Origin: Saccharibacillus sp. CPCC 101409
Lineage (GTDB): Bacteria > Bacillota > Bacilli > Paenibacillales > Paenibacillaceae
Direction of reading: 5' to 3'
Assembly (NCBI RefSeq): GCF_030518235.1
Contig: NZ_JAULSA010000015.1
Span: 31,341-95,340 of the forward strand
Length of the DNA stretch: 64,000 bases
The notes under the pieces were generated by a model that had not been told where the DNA came from, made no database searches, and saw nothing but the letters and a program-made list of their open reading frames with translations. The position numbers were made by a program, and so were the translations under genes. Each line of letters begins with the position of its first letter. Within the stretch, counting starts at the first letter, position 1. Positions 54,001 through 63,100 of this stretch are shown in pieces.

Positions 54001-54637
54001 GGATCTCGGCATTCGGACTTATGGATTCGATGGTAAAATGCAGGGTCTCCGCGTCTCTATCCACCGTAGTCATGTATGTCTGCTCATTCGCGTCGAATAT
54101 CGGATCGAGGTCGCCCTCTGTCAATTCAAGGCGGCTCAAGCGCCCGTCCAGCAGGGAATCGTCGCTGCCGGCGGGTTCGCGTTCCACCGTAACGCCGTAG
54201 CCTACGCCGCCCGGATAATTCGGCACATCGACTTCGACCATGAAGAACGTTTCTTCGTCTGCCGGGTCGAAAGGCACATCAACCGGCATATTCGGTTCAA
54301 GAACCTGATCGCCGATCGTGACGGTGGCATCGGGACTGAACGCTTCGGCCGAAACGTGCAGCGTATCCACATCGGCTGCGACCGTTAACGTATACGGCCC
54401 CTGGTCTTCGCTGTCGAAAGCGGAAGAAAAAGAACCTTCGGCGACGGACAGACTTTTCAGATACGGATTGAGCAGGTTCGGATTGTCGTTGTTGTTGGCC
54501 GTTTCCCCGTTGCTCGATAAACCGGCGTCTCCTCCTGCTGCGTGCGCGGCCGGAACCGCGGCATTCGCTCCAAGTCCTACGGCAAGTACGGCTGCGAGAA
54601 ATCCGGACAGCCGGGGTTTTCTTTTGACGGTATTCAA
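51077..54637 (-). CDS. large SLH/GLUG surface protein with cadherin-like domains
   Basis: About 1186 residues. Signal peptide (MNTVKRKPRLSGFLAAVLAV..., cut near AHA); two cadherin-like beta-sandwich domains (about 57-155, 165-290, 'YLKSLSVAEGSF', 'LSRLELTEGDLD'); a GLUG-type region (about 285-700, many 'GGLIG/GGLAG' turns, 'KLVNDIDLSDY'); a Pro/Gly/Thr linker (709-759); a beta domain; three SLH repeats (about 1000-1185: 'FADVNSHWAKKAVNDMG', 'DMTRAELAAVIVRALG', 'PVSREQAAAMLVNAMK'). Cell-wall anchored, role possibly adhesion or S-layer. TTG 54637 is preceded by AAGGATG; ATG 54649 directly abuts that site. Shares architecture and upstream repeat with the gene at 60165. Confidence 0.88.
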   Translation of the reverse strand: MNTVKRKPRLSGFLAAVLAVGLGANAAVPAAHAAGGDAGLSSNGETANNNDNPNLLNPYLKSLSVAEGSFSSAFDSEDQGPYTLTVAADVDTLHVSAEAFSPDATVTIGDQVLEPNMPVDVPFDPADEETFFMVEVDVPNYPGGVGYGVTVEREPAGSDDSLLDGRLSRLELTEGDLDPIFDANEQTYMTTVDRDAETLHFTIESISPNAEIQAVEPLGGPDEKSLDEYLVNQTGKVREYAIPFDLSKEDMIVRFDTGVPGSNSGYGYGIMIEREAVSGDLTLIGTAEELAGIFSNLDGQYKLVNDIDLSDYPGGWIPVGDESHPFTGELYGEGYTLSGLTTASEATKNVGLFGVIRDARIENVQLTSVDVEGKSFVGGLAGTARDSLIAGVSVQGKIKGNISVGGLIGYVQGKQNPDRDLPIGIYMAKTNVEISSASQSGMGIGGLVGRSSGVYIWRSSAIGSVIAEGSSSRIGGLIGHAVHSYIVESESRAEVSGESAIGGLIGYLENSIAVYSHAAANVTGFSNTGGFAGAVMISDLSADTPSEIEFGVAESYSTGTVTAAARPLANVFHIGGFIGSLASYQSSFIFGHNYTVSTVEAANAVERYVERTIGAFIGAASIPSTARVQTGSSFWNTDTAGLQGIPESALSVQAFAEGRTSAQLRDAKTYTDDTSSDIGSWDFEEIWTMIADINSGYPVHQWQYEQPEVPNPGEGVPGTDPEPGTGTSPNPGTGTSPGTGSSPGTGTIPGSPSASPIPSSAVTAPTLPAVPGTAATGVSVLVNGRSETAGTLKTTTSAGRTTAALTVDPVKLTERLNAEKSGAVITLPFASAADTFTGVLTGQMVKALENKQAILKIETPAGSYTIPAAQIKVDDLSRQMGRTIGLAELEIQISIAAAASEESALAASSAKAGGLEIVGVPMDFRVAGVYDGRTVEVDRFNSYVERSIVLPEGVDPNRITTGVVIDPDGSVRHVPTRVAQSNGIYSAVINSLTNSTYAVVWHPIEFADVNSHWAKKAVNDMGSRLVIEGTDGKFEPNRDMTRAELAAVIVRALGLKAQESGVSFSDVSDSDWYAEAVETAYSYGILQGMGDGTFAPNAPVSREQAAAMLVNAMKLTGLQGGTDGRSLESFRDFSAVSAWAQTDLSAAVQAGLITGRSGGTLAPKAHVLRAEVAQMLERLLERSGLI

Positions 54638-54700
54638 AGCTGCAATCATCCTTTCGAAATAAATACAATATATTTCTGGTGATAGAAGGGTAACACGCTG

Positions 54701-54718
54701 TTCTGAACAAATTCTGAA
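54701..54718 (-). promoter_or_regulatory. direct-repeat element upstream of the SLH/GLUG gene
   Basis: TTCAGAA occurs twice on the minus strand with an 11-base period (54718-54712 and 54707-54701), the first 80 bases before the start. The same arrangement precedes the gene at 60165. Confidence 0.5.
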
Positions 54719-54841
54719 CAAGAGGTTTTTTGCAGGGCGCGTGCATCCGTTTCTTGAAGGATTTGAGCCGCAGGGCTAACTTTGGCCGGTTTCTGCCGTT
54801 CAATATATGTATCATCGAATGGAGAGGGAGGGTAAAAGGTT

Positions 54842-55219
54842 ATGAAAATGGGCAAATACGAATGGAGCACGCTGATCGTTCTGATCTATATGCTGCCGTA
54901 TTTGTATTTCGGAATGGCGCAGGATCGCGCTCATCATTCGTTTCTGGGATATGTGCTGGCGATCGTCGCGACGGGGGCGCTGGCTTATGCAAGCCGCAGA
55001 TTCGGTTCGGTTTACGCGGTGCCGATCGGCAATCTCCTGTCGCTTGGCATTTCGTATTACTTTGTCAGAATGGTGGGCGAGGGATATTGGGAATCTTATT
55101 TCAAACCTCTCTCGCCGCAGCTGACCGTGATCATATTCAGCGTCCTGCTGCTGATTCCGCAGGCGATCGTACTGCTCGTTACGCATTTTGCGGTTCGCCG
55201 TAAGTCGCGGGTCCTTTGA
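54842..55219 (+). CDS. small membrane protein, unknown function
   Basis: A 125-residue protein with about four hydrophobic spans (about 9-27, 32-50, 60-76, 93-115), loops with Arg/His, and a short basic tail RRKSRVL. No family recognised. Start ATG 54842 with GGGAGGG nearby upstream (54825-54831). It precedes the next gene by 41 bases and could be co-transcribed. It diverges from the SLH gene. Confidence 0.7.
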   Translation: MKMGKYEWSTLIVLIYMLPYLYFGMAQDRAHHSFLGYVLAIVATGALAYASRRFGSVYAVPIGNLLSLGISYYFVRMVGEGYWESYFKPLSPQLTVIIFSVLLLIPQAIVLLVTHFAVRRKSRVL

Positions 55220-55260
55220 ATCGAAAACACAGCCGGAAGCAGCATGAAGGAGGAAGAGGA

Positions 55261-55950
55261 ATGGCGCTGTTGAAAAATTTGGGCGTTCTGGCGGGGAAAG
55301 TAACGGGAGGCGTGGTGGGCGGTTCGATCGGGCTCACCGGCAAAATCGTCAAAAGCGACTTTATCCAGGATGTGGGCAAAGGCGTGTACCGGGCGACGTC
55401 GAATACGGGCGAAGTGCTGGGCAGCCTGGCGGACGGGACCTACCAGACGCTGGGCGGAGTCGTTACCGGCAGCAAGGAGCGCGCGGACCGCGGCCGAAAA
55501 GAAGTCGTCGATACCGTAGGCGGCACGTTGACCGGCATGGGCATCGGCGTGCTGCAAATTGCGGGCAAAGGGCGCGATACCGTCCGCGCTATCGCGGGCG
55601 GCGATAAAGACACGGCGATTACGCTGGGCAAAGACCTGGCGAAGATCGCCGCGGTCGGCCTGCTGTCGTTCGGCGTGTTCGATCTGTTCGACGGCGCGGA
55701 AGGCGCGGAACATGCGGCGGATACAGGCGACGCGGGAAATACGGGCGCCGGTGCCGGCGGCACCGCCGCGGCCGGAACCGGCGTACTGGCGGCGACCGAT
55801 GCCGCGAACGCCGATGCGGCGGACGGCCGCGCGCCGGCATCCGGTCCCGCTGCTCACGCGCAGAGCGGACACGATTCTTCGTATTGGAAAAAGCTTGTGC
55901 CTGACGGTCCGCAGGACGAAAGCGGCGGCCAAAGCGAGCGAAAAAAATAA
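55261..55950 (+). CDS. glycine/alanine-rich protein, unknown function
   Basis: A 229-residue protein starting MALLKNLGVLAGKVTGGVVG. The first 150 residues are short amphipathic helices with repeated Gly and Thr ('GGSIGLTGKIVKS', 'GKGVYRATSNTGEVLGSLAD', 'VGGTLTGMGIGVLQIAGKG'). A hydrophobic stretch lies at about 125-142, and the last 80 residues are an Ala/Gly/Asp linker. No known domain. ATG 55261 follows GGAGGAAGAGG. The membrane protein gene precedes it. A terminator follows. Confidence 0.7.
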   Translation: MALLKNLGVLAGKVTGGVVGGSIGLTGKIVKSDFIQDVGKGVYRATSNTGEVLGSLADGTYQTLGGVVTGSKERADRGRKEVVDTVGGTLTGMGIGVLQIAGKGRDTVRAIAGGDKDTAITLGKDLAKIAAVGLLSFGVFDLFDGAEGAEHAADTGDAGNTGAGAGGTAAAGTGVLAATDAANADAADGRAPASGPAAHAQSGHDSSYWKKLVPDGPQDESGGQSERKK

Positions 55951-55956
55951 CACCAC

Positions 55957-55999
55957 AAAACAGGGTGACGCCGAATGAATTCGATGTTACCCTGTTTTT
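55957..55999 (+). terminator. rho-independent terminator
   Basis: AAAACAGGGTGAC (55957-55969) pairs with GTTACCCTGTTTT (55986-55998) with one G-T pair, T-run at the end. Its end is only 50 bases before the next start codon. Confidence 0.85.
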
Positions 56000-56048
56000 A
56001 CATAAAGCTTAAAATTCTGCCTTTGTACTGGAAAGGAGACGGAACGAA

Positions 56049-57203
56049 ATGCCTACATTCGAGGATCTGGAAAAAGACTGGCGCATAGAAAAAATCGAGC
56101 AGGTCATCCTGACGGGGGAACGTCCGCGGCTGGCCGGCAGCAATGCCAGGTTGGGCGTGCACGGGAAAGAAGTCGATTGTCCGCTGGTTCGGATTACAAT
56201 GGGCGGCCATACGGGGTACGGCTGGTCCCGCATTCCGCGCAAAACGGCCGAGGCGCTGATCGGAGCCGGCGTTCGGGACATTTTTTGCGAGGAAAGATGG
56301 ATCAAAGAAAGATTCTGCGGCATCCAGTTCCCGCTGCTGGACTGGCTGGCCAAAGCAAGAGGAATCCCGGTCCATGAACTGCTGAGCGGCCGCAAGCACG
56401 ATGGAACGCTGGAAGTACCCGGCTACGATACGTCCCTTTACTTCGACGATCTGCATTTGAAGACCGACGCGGAAGCGGTGGCGCTGCTGCAGGAAGAAGC
56501 GATGTCCGGCTACGAGGCGGGTTTTCGCGCGTTTAAGATCAAAGTGGGCCGTGGCGCGATGCACATGGAACTGGAAGCCGGCACGCGCAGGGATATCGCT
56601 ATCGTCAACGGGATCCGGGAAGCCGTCGGCCCGGACTGCGAGCTGGCGATCGACGCGAACAACGGCTACAACCTGAATCTGACCAAGCGCGTGCTGACGG
56701 AAACGGCTCAGTCCAATCTGCTGTGGATCGAGGAAGCTTTTCACGAAGACGATAGGCTGTACCGCAATCTGAAAGACTGGATGGCCGATCGGAATATGCA
56801 GGTGCTGATCACGGACGGAGAAGGACACGCGGCCGGGCCGATCGTGGAGTGGGCGGAGCAGGGCCTGATCGACGCGATTCAATACGATCTGCGCGATTAC
56901 GGCGTGGTGGACTGGCTGCCGCTGGGCAAAAGACTGGCCAAGTCGGGAGTAAAAGCCGCGCCGCACAACTATGGCGGTTTCTACGGCAACTTCGCTTCCG
57001 CGCAGACGTATCCGGCGATCGAAGGATTCTTCTATGTGGAATGGGACGAAGCGCAAATTCCGGGCATCGACACCTCGGGGTATACGATCCAAGACGGAAA
57101 GATTGCGCTGCCCCGAACGCCGGGATTCGGCCTGCATATCGACGACGCCCATTACGACCGCAGGGTAAAAGAAAGCGGCTGGAGCGCGGCGGCCGGCGGC
57201 TGA
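56049..57203 (+). CDS. enolase-superfamily (mandelate racemase group) enzyme
   Basis: A 384-residue enzyme with the N-terminal capping domain (1-120) and a TIM-barrel. 'AFKIKVGRG' (about 163-171) gives the KxK base, 'LAIDANNGYN' (about 199-208) the first metal ligand, 'WIEEAFHED' the second, 'ITDGEG' (about 255) the third position, and 'APHNYGGFYG' (about 304) a histidine. This is the mandelate racemase/acid-sugar dehydratase layout, Mg2+-dependent; candidates are sugar-acid dehydratase or racemase. Start ATG 56049 with GGAAAGGAG upstream. No sugar-acid catabolic genes are adjacent, so the substrate is unknown. Confidence 0.85.
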   Translation: MPTFEDLEKDWRIEKIEQVILTGERPRLAGSNARLGVHGKEVDCPLVRITMGGHTGYGWSRIPRKTAEALIGAGVRDIFCEERWIKERFCGIQFPLLDWLAKARGIPVHELLSGRKHDGTLEVPGYDTSLYFDDLHLKTDAEAVALLQEEAMSGYEAGFRAFKIKVGRGAMHMELEAGTRRDIAIVNGIREAVGPDCELAIDANNGYNLNLTKRVLTETAQSNLLWIEEAFHEDDRLYRNLKDWMADRNMQVLITDGEGHAAGPIVEWAEQGLIDAIQYDLRDYGVVDWLPLGKRLAKSGVKAAPHNYGGFYGNFASAQTYPAIEGFFYVEWDEAQIPGIDTSGYTIQDGKIALPRTPGFGLHIDDAHYDRRVKESGWSAAAGG

Positions 57204-57304
57204 GCGACGGTCCCCGCGCTGGACGTACGCGCGGTAAGCTCCTCCGGGATCGATAAGAAAAAGAAGGCCGAAAGGCCGAAGAAGCAGCCGGACAGTCAAA
57301 GAAA

Positions 57305-57332
57305 GGCGGACCATTCGCTGGAATGGCCCGCC
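57305..57332. repeat. hairpin with core shared with 57603
   Basis: GGCGGACCATTC (57305-57316) pairs with GAATGGCCCGCC (57321-57332) with one mismatch. No T-run follows. Confidence 0.6.
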
Positions 57333-57373
57333 GGGGAAAAGACAGGAAAATAAAACAGGCGGCAGGACGCGCC

Positions 57374-57566
57374 CTAAATAGCTGCATATATACCCTTATT
57401 CAGGCTTAATCTTACGTTTTCGAACAAATAACTGCGCTCATACAATTATTTCGAGCTTTTACGCTTCTATTCGCACTTTCACTCCCAAATAACTGCACCT
57501 GCGTCGCTATTTGAAAGAAAAGAAGCGTTTCGCTCGAAATAAGTGTACCTGTGCTGCTATTTTTGA
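57374..57566 (-). repeat. 190-bp interspersed repeat, copy B
   Basis: Reverse complement of copy A at 36250-36440 by eye, all four units in the same order with most inter-unit words kept. It lies between convergent genes. Confidence 0.75.
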
Positions 57567-57602
57567 TTTGGAACAAGAACCGGCTTTTTCGGCACTCTGA
57601 AA

Positions 57603-57634
57603 GCGGACCATTCGCTGGAACGGTCCGCCTTTTT
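57603..57634. terminator. terminator at the end of the UPF0210 gene region
   Basis: GCGGACC (57603-57609) pairs with GGTCCGC (57622-57628), then CTTTTT on the plus strand. On the minus strand TTT follows, so it may act in both directions. Confidence 0.75.
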
Positions 57635-57655
57635 ACATACATTCCTCAATAATTC

Positions 57656-59014
57656 TCAGTTCTTAAAACTATGAATCGGAGCCGGTACCCGGCCGCCCCG
57701 GTTGATAAACGGCGCGCAGTCGAACCGGTTGACCGGCATGCCGGGCGCGTAGCCGAGCAGGCCGCCGAATTCGGCGATCTCGCCGACGTCTTTGCCGATG
57801 ACCGGGATCAGGCGCACGGCGGTCGTTTTGTTGTTGACCATGCCGATCGCCGCTTCGTCCGCGATAATGCCGGCGATGGTCGAGGTGCTCGTATCGCCCG
57901 GAATCGCCACCATATCGAGCCCGACGGAGCAGACGCAGGTCATCGCTTCGAGCTTCTCCAGCGTCAGCGCGCCGCGCTGCACCGCTTCGATCATCGCCTG
58001 GTCTTCGCTGACCGGGATAAACGCGCCGCTGAGGCCGCCGACGTACGAAGACGCCATCACGCCGCCTTTTTTCACATTGTCGTTGAGGATGGCGAGCGCC
58101 GCCGTGGTGCCCGGAGCGCCGGCTTCTTCCAGCCCCATCACGCGGAAGATTTCCGCGATCGAATCGCCCACCGCCGGCGTCGGAGCCAGCGACAGGTCGA
58201 TGCTGCCGAACGGCACGCCGAGCCTTTTTGCCGCTTCCTGCGCCACGAGCTGGCCGGCCCGCGTGACTTTGAACGCCGTCCGTTTGATCGTTTCGCACAG
58301 CGTTTCGAAGTCCACGTCTTTCACTTCCTCCAGCGCCCGCTTGACCACGCCCGGTCCGCTGACGCCCACGTTGATCTCGCACTCCGGTTCGCCCGGCCCG
58401 TGGAACGCGCCCGCCATAAACGGATTGTCCTCGACCGCGTTGCAGAACACCACAAGCTTCGAGCAGCCCGCCGAATCGCGGTCCGCCGTAAGTTCCGCCG
58501 TCTGCTTGATAATCTCGCCCATCTTTTTCACCGCGTCCATATTGATGCCGCTGCGCGACGAACCGATATTGACCGACGAACACACGCGTTCCGTCACGGC
58601 GAGCGCTTCGGGAATACTGTCGATCAGGATGCGGTCGCTGTTGGTGTACCCTTTTTGCACCAGCGCCGAGAAACCGCCCAGAAAGTTGACGCCGACTTCT
58701 TTGGCCGCCCGGTCGAGCGTCCGCGCCACTTCCACGTAACTGTTTGCCTGCACCGGACCCGCCGCGATCGCGATCGGGGTGACGGAGATGCGCTTGTTGA
58801 TGATCGGGATGCCGAACTGCCGCTCCAGATCCTCGCCCGTCTTGACCAGCTTTTCGGCCAGCCGGGTGATTTTGTCGTACACGTTTTGATTGAAAATCTT
58901 GAGGTCCGAGTGCCCGCAGTCCATCAGGCTGATGCCCATCGTAATCGTGCGCACGTCGAGCTTCATCTCGGAGATCATCGTATTCGTTTCCTGCACTTCC
59001 AGTCTTGAGATCAT
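57656..59014 (-). CDS. UPF0210/PFL-family protein (DUF711)
   Basis: A 452-residue UPF0210 protein. '[16 protein letters not shown]' at about 20-35, '[20 protein letters not shown]' (about 78-97), '[17 protein letters not shown]' and '[17 protein letters not shown]' fit the family, whose structures resemble pyruvate formate-lyase/nucleotide reductase barrels but lack the glycyl radical; function unknown. The start ATG 59014 has AAGGAGGAAAC upstream. It lies 15 bases after the ACT-domain gene, an arrangement conserved widely in bacteria and archaea, and suggests an amino-acid-controlled partner. Confidence 0.93.
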   Translation of the reverse strand: MISRLEVQETNTMISEMKLDVRTITMGISLMDCGHSDLKIFNQNVYDKITRLAEKLVKTGEDLERQFGIPIINKRISVTPIAIAAGPVQANSYVEVARTLDRAAKEVGVNFLGGFSALVQKGYTNSDRILIDSIPEALAVTERVCSSVNIGSSRSGINMDAVKKMGEIIKQTAELTADRDSAGCSKLVVFCNAVEDNPFMAGAFHGPGEPECEINVGVSGPGVVKRALEEVKDVDFETLCETIKRTAFKVTRAGQLVAQEAAKRLGVPFGSIDLSLAPTPAVGDSIAEIFRVMGLEEAGAPGTTAALAILNDNVKKGGVMASSYVGGLSGAFIPVSEDQAMIEAVQRGALTLEKLEAMTCVCSVGLDMVAIPGDTSTSTIAGIIADEAAIGMVNNKTTAVRLIPVIGKDVGEIAEFGGLLGYAPGMPVNRFDCAPFINRGGRVPAPIHSFKN

Positions 59015-59029
59015 GGCCGCGTTTCCTCC

Positions 59030-59299
59030 TTAAATCCGGTGCATGCTGTTGAAAATGTCTTCGTGCTGAAGCTTGATCTCGACCCCGACGGTAAGTCCCA
59101 ATTCGTGCAGGTCGGTAATCAGGTCTTCGAATGCTTTGGACGGGCTGGAAATATCCACGACCATCATCATATTGAAGTAATCCTGTACGATCGTCTGCGA
59201 GATGTCGAGGATATTGACGTTCTGCTCCGCGAGATACGTGCAGACTTTGGCGATAATGCCCACTTTGTCTTTGCCCAGTACGGTAATGATGCCTTTCAC
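59030..59299 (-). CDS. ACT-domain protein UPF0237
   Basis: An 89-residue ACT domain of the UPF0237 type: KGIITVLGKDKVGIIAKVCT, 'NVNILDISQTIVQDYFNMMM', and a C-terminal 'HRI'. Small ACT proteins bind amino acids as dimers. Start is GTG 59299 after AAGGGGGC; the open frame to 59326 adds 9 residues without a site. It is the first gene of the pair with UPF0210. The function is not established, although the operon is strongly conserved. Confidence 0.92.
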   Translation of the reverse strand: MKGIITVLGKDKVGIIAKVCTYLAEQNVNILDISQTIVQDYFNMMMVVDISSPSKAFEDLITDLHELGLTVGVEIKLQHEDIFNSMHRI

Positions 59300-59500
59300 G
59301 AAAAATGCCCCCTTGTTCGGTTCCATTGACGCGCGTCGGCAAATAGTCGGAAGGTCCGGTAGTGCGTTAGCGCGTTAAGTTATGAGTTATTATGTCAGAT
59401 TGGAAGACGGGCGGCAATCGGGGATTTATGGGAAAACGGATGTAAGGGGTTTCGTGTTTGAACGTTTTGGGGCGGGGGCGGGTGTAGGATTTTTAAAAGG

Positions 59501-59556
59501 AGTGAAGGAGTGAAGGAGTGAAGGAGTGAAGGAGTGAAGGAGTGAAGGAGTGAAGG
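59501..59556. repeat. 8-bp tandem repeat, seven copies
   Basis: AGTGAAGG repeats seven times at 59501, 59509, 59517, 59525, 59533, 59541 and 59549, without interruption. Confidence 0.9.
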
Positions 59557-59618
59557 GCATGAAAGGCATGAAAGGCATGAAAGGCATGAAAGGCATGAAA
59601 GGCATGAAAGGCATGAAA
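59556..59618. repeat. 9-bp tandem repeat, seven copies
   Basis: GGCATGAAA repeats at 59556, 59565, 59574, 59583, 59592, 59601 and 59610, followed by a degenerate GGCGTAAA. It starts exactly where the 8-bp array ends. Confidence 0.9.
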
Positions 59619-59728
59619 GGCGTAAAGGTCGCTGGTCGCGGTTTTTTTATTCGGGTGGAATAAAAGACAGGGCGGGGCTGGGAGATTGAAAATTAAAGGC
59701 TCAAATCAAAAGATAAAATCAAAAGAAG

Positions 59729-60019
59729 TCGCTGGTCGCGGGAACAATTTTTAATTCGCGTGGAGTGATAAAACCAATCGCTGGTCGCGGGAACAATTTT
59801 TAATTCGCGTGGAGTGATAAAACCAATCGCTAGTCGCGGGAACAATTTTTAATTCGCGTGGAGTGATAAAACCAATCGCTAGTCGCGGGAACAATTTTTA
59901 ATTCGCGTGGAGTGATAAAACCAATCGCTAGTCGCGGGAACAATTTTTAATTCGCGTGGAGTGATAAAACCAATCGCTAGTCGCGGGAACAATTTTTAAT
60001 CCACACGGAGTGATGCACC
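59729..60019. repeat. 49-bp tandem repeat, six copies
   Basis: Units start at 59729, 59778, 59827, 59876, 59925 and 59974 (period 49), beginning TCGCT(A/G)GTCGCGGGAA. The first two have G, the later four A, at position 6. The last copy diverges after about 36 bases. A degenerate earlier unit lies at 59629. There are no spacers, so this is not a CRISPR. Confidence 0.92.
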
Positions 60020-60032
60020 TAAAAATTGTTCC
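59986..60032. terminator. hairpin at the end of the tandem array
   Basis: GGAACAATTTTTA (59986-59998) and TAAAAATTGTTCC (60020-60032) are perfect 13-bp arms around 21 bases. The left arm is part of the last 49-bp unit. Confidence 0.6.
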
Positions 60033-60035
60033 TTG

Positions 60036-60053
60036 TTCAGAAAATGTTCAGAA
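60036..60053 (+). promoter_or_regulatory. direct-repeat element upstream of the second surface gene
   Basis: TTCAGAA at 60036-60042 and 60047-60053, 11 bases apart, identical in layout to 54701-54718. It begins right after the hairpin and 112-129 bases before the start codon. Confidence 0.5.
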
Positions 60054-60164
60054 CGGGGTGATAGATTATCCTTACTCAAAAAAAATCGGTATTCAAATAA
60101 TCGTCGTACGGAGGGGAAGTCCTGCGGGCGGAAACCGGTTTAGACATCCAGAGGGGGAATTTAG

Positions 60165-63100
60165 TTGACAAGGAAATTTCGTTCGCTGCTTGTGATCGCG
60201 TTGATTTTTAGTCTGGTGTTTCCGTCGCAGTCTTATTTGGCTTTTGCGGGGGCGGGTCCGAGTGCTGACTTAACAGATATTAACGGCAGCACCGGGACTG
60301 TCACGGCTACCGGATTGTCGTTCGGAGATGACGTTAAGGTATACGATCATGACTCGAAATTACTTGCGGAAGAAAAAGCTGACGCAAGCGGTGAAGCGAT
60401 TCTAAGTTTTACTTTTAAGCATGTAGAAGGAGAGCTTACGGTTGTGGCCAGACTAAATGGAATCGATACGCAAATACGGAGCATTCCTTATTCCGGCATC
60501 GACCTTCCTGAACCTAGTGTGGAGCTATCGAGAATCAACGGCAAAGTCGGTACCCTTAAAGCGGCCGGATTTGAGGAGAATACCGTAATCACGGTATACG
60601 ATACGTTCTATGTCGACTCCAAAGAAGAGCTTGCGCATAAAGCGGCGGATGCAGACGGAAACGTTGTTTTGAACATTACGCTCCCGCAAAACAGCGGGAC
60701 CCTGGAAGTGACCGAGACATCCAACGATACGGAAACGAAAGTAACCGATCTTTCTTACTCGCTTCTTTCCGAGCCGCTCAACGTCATCGCAAATGCCGGC
60801 GACCATTCGGCGACCGTTAATTGGGACGAGGTAAGCGGCGCAGCAGGCTACATGGTGTATCAATACCAGAGCGAAGAAGCGCCTGCCGACAGCACGGAAT
60901 GGGCGCCGGTTCCGCAGGACGGCTTGTTGAAGACCAACAGTCTTGAAGTCGTCGGACTGGAAAACGGAAAACCTTATGTATTTGCGGTCAAAGCTTTCAA
61001 CAGCGAAACAGTGTCGGAAGGCGTTTACTCGGAGTTCTCCGAAGCCTCCGCTTCGGTCACGCCGAATGAGGATAAATACCGGGTTACGGCAAGTGCTGGA
61101 AAAGGATCGGCTACGATTTCCTGGCACACACAAACAGAAACCGTCGACGGTACTTTTAACGTATACGTCTATCAAGGCGAAGAAGGTCCCGCGGATCTTG
61201 GAGAGTGGACGGAACTCGAAAGTTCCATGACTGTTCCCGGCGACCCTATCGAGGTGAGATATACTGCTGAGAAACTGACAGGCGGGGTTCCTTACGTGTT
61301 TACTGTTGAGTTTATTTCCAATAATCAAGATAAAATTCGTTACGGGAACTCGAACTCGGTGATTCCGCAAGTGAAAGAAGTATATAACTATCACCAACAA
61401 GAAATCGACAATGAAATATGGAACCTGATTAGCACGCAGGAAGACCTCGATCATGTCGGGGACGATCTGTCGGCGAATTATATGTTGTTGAACGATATTT
61501 CTTATAAAGGCTCGTGGTATCCGATCGGAGCGGACGGCGAAGCTGCTTTTACAGGTAAATTCGACGGCAAAGGCTATACGATTGATTCTTTGAACGTTAA
61601 AGACCCTGAATTTGATCTGAATTATGTCGGAATGTTCAGCTCTCTTTATGACGCTCAAATCAAAAACCTTACTTTGAAAAACGTATCTATTCAGTCGGGC
61701 AGATATGTGGGAGCGCTGGCGGGGAGTGCTCAAGAGTCGACTATCCAAAATGTAAAAGTATCCGGCAGCGTACAGGGATATCGCCATGTGGGAGCGCTTG
61801 TCGGAAGTTCGGAAGAAAGCACTTATATCAATAACACCACTGAAGGTTACGTAGATGCTCTGGTCAACGAAGATTCCAGCGTGCGCAACATTGGCGGTTT
61901 GATCGGCAGCAGCAGTAAAGATACTCTTCGGTTCAACACCGCATCGGTCAAAATCAAAGGACACGAAAATACGTACGCGCTTGGCGGCTTGATCGGAGTG
62001 GCTTTTGGAGGAGATATCCAACAAAACTCCTCCAACGGGCAAGTGAGCGGGAATTATCTGGTCGGCGGTTTTATTGGTTCTTTGGAGACCGACGAATTTA
62101 CGAACGTTAGCAATAACTATACGTGGAGCGAAATTTATGTACCGGCAAATGGGGAGTTGGAAAGATTCTCTGGCCAGGTCGAGGCAATCGGCGGATTTAT
62201 TGGACAGATCGAGGCGTTGGATGTAAGTGATACGGATCCTGCCGGTTTTATTGTGAAAAACAACTATTCGGCCAACCGCATTACGTTCAGCGAGGACAAC
62301 CCTCGTTCCGACGAGATGAGCGTAGGCGCCTTCTTGGGCCGGTATAATTCTTCTTCTACGACAATAAGAGGATTTGAGCAAAATTTCTGGAATTCGGATT
62401 TGCAGCCGCTCTACCTGCTTGAATCCCAGTCCGATTACGCGGTTGGGATCGATAGCACAAGCATGCGCAAGCCAGTTACATTTACAGGCTGGGACTTCGA
62501 TAAGGTTTGGACACTGGCACCCTGGTTTGTAAACGGATATCCAATACTTCGTCCTTATCAAGACATTCAAATCCCGCTTCCGCAGCAGCAGGCAGCACCG
62601 AAAAACGTTAAAGCGGTCACTTCGAAATCGGGCGAAGCCTCGCTTACCTGGGATGTAAGCGCAGGGGAGTTGAGTTATGAAGTTTATCAATTCCAGGGCG
62701 AATACGAACCGGAAGACTTGAGTCTCTGGTCCAAAGTTGAAGACGACATTCGGGAGAAATCGTATACAGTAACCGGACTGGCCGACGGAAAGCCTTATGT
62801 CTTCGCGGTGAAAGCGGTAGGATTAAATGGAACGTCCGGATTCTCCAAAGCGACTTCGGCCGTAACGCCGCAGGCGGTAAAGCTGCAAAATCCGGCGTTT
62901 ACAAAAATCGAAGCCGGAGACGGCAAGGTAACGCTGAAATGGACTGCCGTACCGAATGCCGAAAGATATTTTATTGCGGTGTATCAAGGCGATCAAAAGC
63001 CATTGAATATTGACAAAGGCTGGAAGTCGATAGTGGAAGAGGGAACGACGGCAACCGAGTACACGGTAGAAAAGCTGGAAAACGGTAAATCGTATTTCTT

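Larger units (their letters stand above)
57204..57655. other. intergenic region between convergent genes
   Basis: Carries a hairpin (57305-57332), the 190-bp repeat copy B (57374-57566) and a terminator (57603-57634). The two hairpins share GCGGACCATTCGCTGGAA. Confidence 0.6.
59300..60164. other. 865-bp intergenic region dominated by tandem repeats
   Basis: Three tandem arrays follow one another (59501-59556, 59556-59618, 59729-60019) and a hairpin closes the last one. No gene; a frame reading MPFMPF on the minus strand is only the 9-bp repeat translated. Confidence 0.7.

Noticed and set aside
55261..55950. Toxin or secretion-system substrate for the Gly/Ala-rich protein
   Set aside because: Nothing beyond low-complexity amphipathic sequence supports it, and no toxin motif or partner gene is visible.
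59426..59614. Short minus-strand frame encoding repeated MPF
   Set aside because: It is just the 9-bp tandem repeat translated, with no ribosome site.
59729..60019. CRISPR array
   Set aside because: The 49-bp units are contiguous without unique spacers, and no cas gene is present.
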